Assembly: GCA_016932715.1 (NCBI GenBank)
Contig: JAFGCG010000004.1
Location: 1 to 46,441 of the forward strand
Length of the DNA stretch: 46,441 nucleotides
Origin: Anaerolineales bacterium
GTDB lineage: Bacteria > Chloroflexota > Anaerolineae > Anaerolineales > Villigracilaceae
Reading direction: 5' to 3'
Shown: one piece after another, positions 40,261 through 46,441 of the stretch
Layout: each line of letters starts with the position of its first letter
How positions within the stretch are numbered: the first letter of the stretch is position 1
The notes under the pieces: generated by a model
Told to the model about the DNA's origin: nothing
Databases searched by the model: none
What the model saw: the letters and a program-made list of their open reading frames with translations, nothing else
Translations under genes and position numbers: made by a program

Positions 40261-41824
40261 ACTCCACCTTATCCCGATAATCCTCATCCTCCAGCGCGCT
40301 GCCGTACGGATAGACGGGGCGATCCTTCCTGCCATCATTCCGGAAAATACCTGAAAAGAGCGGATGGATACACAATTCATCGTCGTGGCTGAGCGTCAAT
40401 TCATGTGAAACGGTGTATTCAAAGTTGCCTTTGATGTAAATATCCGTTTCCTTGCCAGGGATGACCCGCCCCAGGGCGCCGATCTCGATCAGCATGCGCT
40501 GGAATTCGAACATACCCTCCCCGCCAAAGACCGCTTTCCCGTGCCGGGTGAACACCTGGTGGAGTTGACCGATCGAGAACTTATGTCCAAGCTCGGGCAG
40601 ACAGCGTTTGCAGGTCGCTTCGGCCGTCGGGTGGATCAGCTTGAAAGCCACAAAAATCTCGCTGACGATGAACTCCTCCACTTTCCGAACCCCCCTGATG
40701 ATCTTCTCTGCGCTGATCGGAAACGGATGCGAGTCCGACGCCGCGCCTCTGAAAATGGAGTTCAACAACATCAGGAAATGCCGCGGCAAAAGCTGGGTAT
40801 GCCGCAAAATATAAGACATGGTCTCTTCCTGAAAGCCCGCCTGGTTGGTGATTCTCTCAGGCAGCACCTTGCCAAAGAGCATCAGCGCATCGGCGCGTTT
40901 GGTGAGGTCGAGCGGAGAAATCTCCTTTAAAAATTTCGGATAATACAAGGCGAGGTAATACATCAAACGCTGGGCGCCAATCAGGACTAGTTCGCTGGCT
41001 GTCCACTGGAGCTTCAGCGCGCGCCGGAAATCCTTGTTAGGGTTGGAGGAGATCTTGACGATCCGGCGGAACAACTCGGAGGGCAGGCAGAATCGGATGT
41101 CCACCACGTCCCTTGGCTTGTTCATCGAACCCACAAATTTCAGGAGTCCCTGCAGTGAATGGGAAACGGAGTCGATATCCAGGCGGAAATCGTCAAGCGA
41201 GTCCATCAGGATAACAAAGTTCTTTTTGGAGGCCTGGAGGCTTGCCACGACTGCGGATTGGGCATCATCGAAAGCGACGCGGTCGAAGCGCCTCAGGATT
41301 TCCGAAATTCCATCCCGGGGGTTGCTCTTGATGACTTCATCGAAAAGATTGGCGAGTTTCCAAAGCACATCATCAACGGTGTCGCCGTCCTGAACGCCCA
41401 CTTTTTCCAGATATGCACTGACGACAGAGGACTTTTCCGGTGATAACAACGGATGCCTGCGAATTTCTGACAGGACGCAGGTCCACAGGATCGTTTCCCA
41501 CAGTTCCGAAAGCGTTTCCGGGAAAACGGCATCCTTCGTCATGCCCTGGATCACGCTGGAGATATGCCCGAGCAGATGTGCGGTTCGGATCTCGGTAAAA
41601 AAATCGTACTGCTTGTCGAAGAAGACGGTCCGCAGATAATAGGTCTTCCCCGCGCCTTTACGCCCCATGATAATGGACGGTCTCTGATGGAGGTGTTTAT
41701 AGATCCAATTGTGCCGTTCAAACAACCGGTTCATGACTTCGGTATCTTTAGGATCGATATCCACCGAGTCGATCGGACCGAACGGTTCATCTTTTGTGAT
41801 GTAAGGACGGATGGTGTCGATCAA
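40259..41824 (-). CDS. P-loop ATPase, Sll1717-like
   Basis: 521-residue predicted NTPase. Walker A is IMGRKGAGKTYYL (about 52-64), a probable Walker B/acidic cluster is NFVILMDSLDDFRLDID (about 205). The rest is mostly helical with no transmembrane span; the C-terminal part contains CKRCLPELGHKF and a winged-helix-like region (HQVFTRHGKAVFGGEGMFEFQRMLIEIGALG). The layout RHNWIYKHLHQRPSIIMGRKGAGKT resembles the Sll1717 family of P-loop ATPases, whose role is not established; some relatives lie near defence genes. No defence partner is seen here. Confidence 0.7.
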   Translation of the reverse strand: MIDTIRPYITKDEPFGPIDSVDIDPKDTEVMNRLFERHNWIYKHLHQRPSIIMGRKGAGKTYYLRTVFFDKQYDFFTEIRTAHLLGHISSVIQGMTKDAVFPETLSELWETILWTCVLSEIRRHPLLSPEKSSVVSAYLEKVGVQDGDTVDDVLWKLANLFDEVIKSNPRDGISEILRRFDRVAFDDAQSAVVASLQASKKNFVILMDSLDDFRLDIDSVSHSLQGLLKFVGSMNKPRDVVDIRFCLPSELFRRIVKISSNPNKDFRRALKLQWTASELVLIGAQRLMYYLALYYPKFLKEISPLDLTKRADALMLFGKVLPERITNQAGFQEETMSYILRHTQLLPRHFLMLLNSIFRGAASDSHPFPISAEKIIRGVRKVEEFIVSEIFVAFKLIHPTAEATCKRCLPELGHKFSIGQLHQVFTRHGKAVFGGEGMFEFQRMLIEIGALGRVIPGKETDIYIKGNFEYTVSHELTLSHDDELCIHPLFSGIFRNDGRKDRPVYPYGSALEDEDYRDKVE

Positions 41825-41894
41825 GGGATGTTCCTTCCGGCGGCCTTGCGCTGATTGAGAAAATTATACAGTAAAACAGGCACCCCTCGCTGAC

Positions 41895-41946
41895 AGACCT
41901 GCATCTTTCCTCTTTCATCTTCCTCTTTCCTCTTTCTTCTTTCATC
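41895..41946. repeat. CTTTCCT-type heptamer array after pheA
   Basis: CTTTCCT, CTTTCAT, CTTCCTC, TTTCCTC, TTTCTTC, TTTCATC at 7-base spacing. It begins at the pheA stop codon (41942). Confidence 0.75.
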
Positions 41947-42757
41947 CCTTAAATCTCGGGTACGACCCCAGCACCCTCAACATCAAGGCATATTCGCCCA
42001 GGTGATCCAAAGCCCTGCAGACCGTCTCTTCATGCGAGGCGCCAATGAAGTCAATATAAAACAGATATTCCCAGGGTTTGCCTTGCAAAGGTCGGGACTC
42101 GATCTTGGTCAGGTCGATGTCGCGCAGAGCGAAGACGCTCAAGGCTTTGAACAATGCCCCAGGCTGATTCTTCAACGTGAACACGATAGAGGTCTTGGCA
42201 TCGCCATCCGGTCCCTGGGCGGCCGTTTTCGAAATGGCAAGGAAGCGGGTGTAATTCTCGGGATTGTCCTCGATGCCCTCCTCGAGGATTTGCATCCCGT
42301 AAATCTGCGCGGCGCGGCGGGAGGCGATCGCAGCGGTATCGCGCGCGCCGGATTCTTTGAGCATCTTCACGCTGCCGGCCGTATCGTAAACCGCTTCCGG
42401 CTTCACACCCAATTTGCGCAGATACGCGGCGCACTGTCCCAGCGCCTGGTAATGGCTGATCGCTTTTTTGATGTCCGCTTTGGCAACGCCGGGGAGAGCG
42501 ATCAGGCAATGCTGCACGCGCAAGGGATATTCGCCGATGATATGCAGGTCGTGGCGCAAAAGCAGGTCATAGTTTTGATGGATACTTCCCGCCAGCGAAT
42601 TCTCGATCGGGATCAACCCCGCGTCAGACTCCCCTGAGACGACTGCATCAAATACTGTATCGAATGATTCGCGTGGCAGCGTTTCAACCTCCCCAAAATA
42701 ATTGAAGACAGCCTGTTCGCCATACGCGCCGGGTTCACCCTGGAATGCAATTTTCAT
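41942..42757 (-). CDS. pheA: prephenate dehydratase
   Basis: 271-residue enzyme turning prephenate into phenylpyruvate. Start motif [40 protein letters not shown], and the catalytic TRF in [10 protein letters not shown]-terminal ACT domain follows (about 190-271) with the GAL motif (PGALFKAL) and the ESRP motif ([20 protein letters not shown]), which mark Phe feedback binding. ATG 42757 is used; an upstream in-frame start would translate a repeat element. The aminotransferase that would complete Phe/Tyr synthesis lies directly upstream. Confidence 0.95.
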   Translation of the reverse strand: MKIAFQGEPGAYGEQAVFNYFGEVETLPRESFDTVFDAVVSGESDAGLIPIENSLAGSIHQNYDLLLRHDLHIIGEYPLRVQHCLIALPGVAKADIKKAISHYQALGQCAAYLRKLGVKPEAVYDTAGSVKMLKESGARDTAAIASRRAAQIYGMQILEEGIEDNPENYTRFLAISKTAAQGPDGDAKTSIVFTLKNQPGALFKALSVFALRDIDLTKIESRPLQGKPWEYLFYIDFIGASHEETVCRALDHLGEYALMLRVLGSYPRFKG

Positions 42758-42785
42758 TGTATGTTTCCTTGTTTCGCAGACCGGC

Positions 42786-42876
42786 GACCCTTCGTGGTCT
42801 ATCCAACTCCACAACCGACCGTAGCAGGTCACCCCTACTGCACACTGATTACTGAATACTGAACACTGCCTACTGT
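42786..42876. repeat. decayed palindromic element plus heptamer array between aminotransferase and pheA
   Basis: GACCCTTCGTGGTC and GACCGTAGCAGGTCACCCCT resemble the trpC 3' element. The next stretch, 42838-42876, is an ACTG-NNN heptamer array (ACTGATTACTGAATACTGAA) that supplies the aminotransferase stop codon at 42870. Confidence 0.75.
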
Positions 42877-44057
42877 TTCTCAGCCCACTCCACAATCTTG
42901 CGGAATCCCGCTTCCACTTCCTCATCCGAGGCTGCGATCGTCATGCGGATGAATCCCTCGCCCTGCGCGCCAAAGCCGGAGCCGGGCACAAGTCCTACGC
43001 CGGCCTCTTCGAGGATCCGCTCGCAGATCTCGAGCGAAGTCATCTTCAGTGGACGAACGTCGAGGAAGAAGTAGAAGGCGCCCTGCGGCGGTGTGACCAG
43101 GACCTTCTCGCTTTCCAATTCATGCGATATTCGCAGCACCCGGTCGCGGCGACGTGCGTACGCGGCTCGCATATCTGCCGTTGCCTGCTGGGCAGCTGGA
43201 TCGGTCAATGCAAACGCAGCCGCTTTCTGCACGAACGGCGCCACACAGGTGATCGAGTTTTGTCCCGCTTTCAAGGCATTGTCGATGACCGCCTGCGGCG
43301 CGGCAAGATAGCCCACGCGCCAGCCCGTCATGGCATAGGTCTTCGAGAGGCTGTTGACGAGGATCGTCCGTTCTTTCGCGCCCTCGAAAGCCGCGGCGCT
43401 CGTCGGTTTCTCACCATAGTATAAGTTTTCATAGACTGTGTCGCTGACGATCCACAGATGATGTTTCGCAGCAAAACTCTGTAACTGCTCCAAATACTCG
43501 CGGGTGGGATATGCGCCCGTTGGGTTCGACGGATAATTCAAGACGATGACGCGCGTCTTCGAGGTCAATGCCTTTTGCCAGGACTCCAAAGGGGGGATGA
43601 ATCCATCCTCCGCCGGGGCAGGGACGCGGATCACGTTCGCGCGCAGCATCGTCGCCATGTTGGCATGCGTTCCCCAGCTCGGGTCAGGGACCAGCACCTC
43701 ATCGCCCGGGTTCAGGATGGACTGCATCGCAAGATAATAGGCATGGATCCCGCCGTGCGTGACCAGCAGCTCGGTTTCCGGATCGTATGCTGCGTGGACG
43801 CCATTGTCGCGTTCCAGTTTGAGGGCTGCCGCCTGGCGCAGTTCAGGGTATCCTTTGCTGGGGCCGTAGTGAGTGAAGCCTTCCTGCATCGCTTTGGCTG
43901 CAACCTCGAGCACAGCGGGGGGTGTCCCAAAATCGGGATCGCCCACCTGCAAGCCAATCAGCTTTCGTCCGCTGGCTTTGAGCGCAAGGATACGATCTGC
44001 CATCGCGACAGTTGGTGATTGCCGGAGAGCGTTGAACTGAATGTTGAGGCTTTGCAT
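42870..44057 (-). CDS. PLP-dependent aminotransferase, class I/II
   Basis: 395-residue fold-type I aminotransferase. [78 protein letters not shown] and the PLP Lys in [19 protein letters not shown] are all in place, with the C-terminal RMTIA Arg region ([10 protein letters not shown]). Similar to aspartate/aromatic aminotransferases of the AspC-like group; given the neighbouring pheA, transamination of phenylpyruvate and hydroxyphenylpyruvate is plausible. AAGG lies before the ATG at 44057. Confidence 0.92.
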   Translation of the reverse strand: MQSLNIQFNALRQSPTVAMADRILALKASGRKLIGLQVGDPDFGTPPAVLEVAAKAMQEGFTHYGPSKGYPELRQAAALKLERDNGVHAAYDPETELLVTHGGIHAYYLAMQSILNPGDEVLVPDPSWGTHANMATMLRANVIRVPAPAEDGFIPPLESWQKALTSKTRVIVLNYPSNPTGAYPTREYLEQLQSFAAKHHLWIVSDTVYENLYYGEKPTSAAAFEGAKERTILVNSLSKTYAMTGWRVGYLAAPQAVIDNALKAGQNSITCVAPFVQKAAAFALTDPAAQQATADMRAAYARRRDRVLRISHELESEKVLVTPPQGAFYFFLDVRPLKMTSLEICERILEEAGVGLVPGSGFGAQGEGFIRMTIAASDEEVEAGFRKIVEWAEKQ

Positions 44058-44081
44058 AGGAACCTTAATCAGGAATGAAGC

Positions 44082-44111
44082 AGTTTATCAGCATCATTCC
44101 AATCTCGTCAA
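44082..44111 (-). promoter_or_regulatory. probable promoter of the aminotransferase-pheA transcript
   Basis: TTGACG (44106-44111), 18-bp spacer, TAAACT (44082-44087) on the minus strand, 25 bases before the ATG. On the plus strand a TACAAT at 44128-44133 could be the -10 for galK, which would then be nearly leaderless. Confidence 0.55.
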
Positions 44112-44141
44112 CCTGCGTGAACTCCTGTACAATCGGTTGAA

Positions 44142-45317
44142 ATGGAACTCATCGATCACATCATAAGTATCTTTCAACAAACCTATGGGCATGCACCTGC
44201 ACACATTGCCAGGGCACCCGGTCGTGTGAACCTGTTGGGCGAGCATGTGGATTACAACGACGGATTCGTTTTGCCGGCTGCGATCGACCGCGCCACCTAT
44301 GTCGCTTTCTCGCCAGCCGATGCGGATCAGACCCGGCTGGTGGCTGCCGACTTCGACCAGGAGGTTTTTTTCTCCCCGCGCACGATCCCGTTAAAAACCG
44401 GGGCGGATGGTTCTCCCCTGCCCGAATGGGCGCAGTATCCCGCGGGGGTGATGTGGGCGCTGAACGAGAATCATTTGGAAGCGCGCGGACTGAACGGGGT
44501 CTATGCATCGAATGTGCCGCGCGGCTCAGGCTTGAGCTCGTCCGCCTCGGTGGAGATGGCGTTCGTGATCGCCTGGCAGGCTCTCGGCGGCTGGACCCTG
44601 CCGCCCATGCAGCGCGCCCTGCTCGGCCAAAAAGCGGAGAACCAGTATGTGGGCGTCAACTGCGGGATCATGGATCAGTTCGCCTCGGCTTGCGGCGTGG
44701 AAAATCGTTTGCTCCTGCTCGATTGCCGTTCGCTGGAGTGGAAGACGATTCCCCTGCCGGAGGATGTTTCCATTGTGATCGCGGATACCAAGGTGCGCCG
44801 CAAGCTGACCAGCGGTGAATACAACAAACGCCGCGCGGCGTGCGAGGAAGCCGTGCGCCTGCTCAAACAGGACCTGCCGGACATCCAATCGCTGCGCGAC
44901 GTCAGCGTGGAGCAGTTCAATCGTTTCGCCGCGAAACTCCCGGAGCTGGTCTCGCAGCGGGCGCGCCACGTGGTGGAAGAGATCGAGAGGTCGAAACAGG
45001 CTGAGGCGCTGCTCGAAGCGGGAAACATCCGGCGCTTTGGCGAATTAATGGATCAGTGTCACGTCAGCCTGCGCGACCTGTATGAGGTCTCCTGCCCCGA
45101 GCTGGATTCGATGGCGCGCATCGCGCAATCCCTGGACGGATGCCATGGGGCACGTCTCACCGGCGCGGGCTTTGGAGGCTGTACGGTCAACCTCGTCGCC
45201 CGCGAACAAGCCGAAAGGTTTTCTCAATTGCTGGCAGAGGGGTATGAATCCGAAATCGGGTATCAACCGGAAATATACATCACGCGTGCCTCCAACGGCG
45301 CTGAACTTCTAACGTAA
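44142..45317 (+). CDS. galK: galactokinase
   Basis: 391-residue GHMP kinase phosphorylating galactose at C1 (Leloir pathway). The signature is ARAPGRVNLLGEHVDYNDGFVLP, the ATP loop is PRGSGLSSSASVEMAF, catalytic Asp in VNCGIMDQFASACG, and C-terminal GARLTGAGFGGCTVNLV. Full normal length. Divergent from the aminotransferase and ends at a terminator. No other gal gene is in the window. Confidence 0.96.
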   Translation: MELIDHIISIFQQTYGHAPAHIARAPGRVNLLGEHVDYNDGFVLPAAIDRATYVAFSPADADQTRLVAADFDQEVFFSPRTIPLKTGADGSPLPEWAQYPAGVMWALNENHLEARGLNGVYASNVPRGSGLSSSASVEMAFVIAWQALGGWTLPPMQRALLGQKAENQYVGVNCGIMDQFASACGVENRLLLLDCRSLEWKTIPLPEDVSIVIADTKVRRKLTSGEYNKRRAACEEAVRLLKQDLPDIQSLRDVSVEQFNRFAAKLPELVSQRARHVVEEIERSKQAEALLEAGNIRRFGELMDQCHVSLRDLYEVSCPELDSMARIAQSLDGCHGARLTGAGFGGCTVNLVAREQAERFSQLLAEGYESEIGYQPEIYITRASNGAELLT

Positions 45318-45319
45318 TG

Positions 45320-45352
45320 CAACAGTCCCGCGCAATGCGGGACTGTTCTTAT
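45320..45352. terminator. terminator after galK
   Basis: AACAGTCCCGC/GCGGGACTGTT with a 4-base loop, followed by CTTATTT on the plus strand. It also lies just after the stop of the convergent DNRLRE gene. Confidence 0.85.
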
Positions 45353-45378
45353 TTGCCTCAGGGAGACAGACTTGAAGT

Positions 45379-46441
45379 TCACATACGCCATCGCAGGCGA
45401 GTTAAACCTGGCAGGCTGACTGTCGGTGTTGGCGAAGGTGTGTCGGCAGGTGTCGCAGTTGGCGCAGGTGTGTCCGTCGGCGCGGGCATGGCTGTATCGG
45501 TAGAAGCAGGCATATCAGCGGACGTGGGCGTCCAGGCGGGTGTTTGCGTAGCGATCGGCATATCGATCGGTGCAGAGAAGGAAGCATCCATACTCATCAG
45601 CGCGCCTGCATCCAGAGTCACCACCAGTTCAGGATCAAAGGATCCTTCGCGGGAGGAGAAGGTAACGCCATCATAGCTGTCCGCGACCAGGGCAAAGGTA
45701 TAGGTGCCGTCCCCGGTCACCAGGGCCGTTACATCGTACTCCACCCAGGAGGCTGCCGCGATCGCACCTTTGTTATCGAACGCGCCGCTTAACAGGGCCG
45801 GCTGCGTATTCCAGGTGACCCCTCCGGTACCTCTTTCGATCCAGGTATTATCCGCCAGATAGGCAGCCGGACCATTTACTGTTCCATTGGTCGTGCAATA
45901 GACCCGCAGTTTCACGCTTTCGATGGGTCCGCTGATGCCACTCACATCGAAGCGGAGATAACTCCTTTGCACCGAAGTTCCTGGACCTGCATCTGCCTGG
46001 ATGTTGGTTTGGTATCCGTAGTTGGTGGTTGGCGAGCCTTGATAAACGCGCGCATCTGCCACGGTTATGAACGTTAGCGGGCCGCCCGGAGCGCTGACGG
46101 TAGCTGTAGGTGTCGGAGTATTCGTTGGCGTAGCTGTTGAGGCGGTCTGCGTAGGTGTCGGTGTGCTGCTTGCCGCGAGCGTAGCTGTGGAGGTTGGCGT
46201 AGCGGTTGGAGTATTTGTGGCTCCTGAGGAACCCGTGCCGAGTGTCACCACAAGTTCGGGAGGCGCGGTCCCTTCGCGGGAGGAGAAGGTAACACCATCC
46301 GTCCCGTCAGCGATCAAGGCGAATGTGTACGTTCCATTCCCGGACACCAAAGCCGTCACATCATATTCGACCCAGGTGTTCCCTGCGATCGCACCCTTGT
46401 TATCGAACCCGCCGCTCAACAATGCTGGCTGCGTGCTCCAG
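45379..46441 (-). CDS. DNRLRE-repeat surface protein, 3' part (cut by the window edge)
   Basis: Partial gene; only the C-terminal 354 or so residues are visible and the frame remains open to the last base. Two DNRLRE-like beta-sandwich modules are seen: the end of one (ending VTFSSREGTAPPELVVTL) and a complete one (TFITVADARVYQGSPTTNYG ... NTWIERGTGGVTWNTQPALL ... VTFSSREGSFDPELVVTL). They are joined by linkers rich in Thr-Pro-Ala (TPTATPTSTATL; TPTNTPTPTATV), and a third such stretch ends the protein (TPAPTATPADTPSPTPTV). The linker type is common in secreted Chloroflexota proteins. It is presumably extracellular; no anchor is visible at the short C terminus (LTRLRWRM). Confidence 0.85.
   Translation of the reverse strand, partial: WSTQPALLSGGFDNKGAIAGNTWVEYDVTALVSGNGTYTFALIADGTDGVTFSSREGTAPPELVVTLGTGSSGATNTPTATPTSTATLAASSTPTPTQTASTATPTNTPTPTATVSAPGGPLTFITVADARVYQGSPTTNYGYQTNIQADAGPGTSVQRSYLRFDVSGISGPIESVKLRVYCTTNGTVNGPAAYLADNTWIERGTGGVTWNTQPALLSGAFDNKGAIAAASWVEYDVTALVTGDGTYTFALVADSYDGVTFSSREGSFDPELVVTLDAGALMSMDASFSAPIDMPIATQTPAWTPTSADMPASTDTAMPAPTDTPAPTATPADTPSPTPTVSLPGLTRLRWRM
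45600..46441 (-). repeat. tandem module duplication in the DNRLRE gene
   Basis: About 200 bases at 45600-45830 recur at 46240-46441 with clear similarity, including the shared blocks CCTTCGCGGGAGGAGAAGGT and GCGATCGCACC. It is an internal gene duplication of about 640-bp period. Confidence 0.8.

Noticed and set aside
40259-42925. A defence island around the Sll1717-like ATPase
   Set aside because: Neighbours are pheA, an aminotransferase and the trp operon; no nuclease, toxin or other defence family is seen.
42758-42925. Longer pheA N terminus of 56 residues
   Set aside because: It would translate the heptamer array and decayed palindrome upstream; prephenate dehydratases begin at [12 protein letters not shown].

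Overview
The window reads as part of a Chloroflexota (probably Anaerolineae) chromosome. This is inferred from the gene mix: a fused shikimate kinase/dehydroquinate synthase, a trp operon under a tryptophan T-box, MoxR/DUF58/VWA operons, a COG2876-type DAHP synthase, Sll1717-type ATPase, Thr/Pro-spaced DNRLRE repeats and short palindromes inside genes. No rRNA or other taxonomic marker is present, so the assignment is an inference.

Layout. 1-6.9 kb (minus strand): alpha/beta hydrolase, amidohydrolase, small membrane protein, a MacB/FtsX-type ABC exporter (permease plus ATPase) and a PadR repressor with a strong promoter carrying two palindromic operators. 7-8.5 kb: zinc alcohol dehydrogenase and a tRNA-Met with promoter and terminator, next to a degraded copy of its own 3' end. 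8.6-9.6 kb (plus): receiver + degenerate GGDEF protein. 9.6-15.6 kb (minus): HtrA-like protease, MoxR, DUF58, two VWA membrane proteins, then AzlC/AzlD. 15.9-24.2 kb (minus): a complete aro operon aroH-aroF-tyrA-aroA-aroE-aroC-aroKB-aroQ, preceded by a sigma70-type promoter, a 25-residue leader peptide very rich in Trp/Phe/Tyr, and a terminator. 24.5-26.5 kb (minus): methyltransferase and glycosyltransferase. 26.6-30.2 kb (plus): coiled-coil/gyrase-CTD-like protein, YegD-like Hsp70, APH-type kinase. 30.4-39.6 kb (minus): T-box-controlled trpE-trpS-trpGD-trpC-trpF-trpB-(membrane protein)-trpA plus a 40-residue membrane peptide. 39.6-44.1 kb (minus): methyltransferase, P-loop ATPase, pheA and an aminotransferase. 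44.1-45.3 kb (plus): galK. 45.4 kb to the end (minus): 3' part of a DNRLRE surface-protein gene.

Together the genes between 15.9 and 44 kb encode nearly the whole route from erythrose-4-P/PEP to Phe, Tyr and Trp. The two big operons appear to be sensed differently: the aro operon by ribosome stalling on an aromatic leader peptide, the trp operon by uncharged tRNA-Trp binding a T-box. Their two promoters share an almost identical -10/initiation block.

The most striking structural signal is repetitive DNA. Most gene-gene junctions of the minus-strand operons hold a short array of degenerate 7- or 8-bp words, each array with its own word, often folded as a dyad and often supplying the stop or start codon of the flanking gene. 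Arrays also lie in frame inside aroE and aroA, and one sits in the linker of the trp T-box. Separate short palindromic elements lie in frame inside aroC, aroKB, trpC (twice) and trpA.
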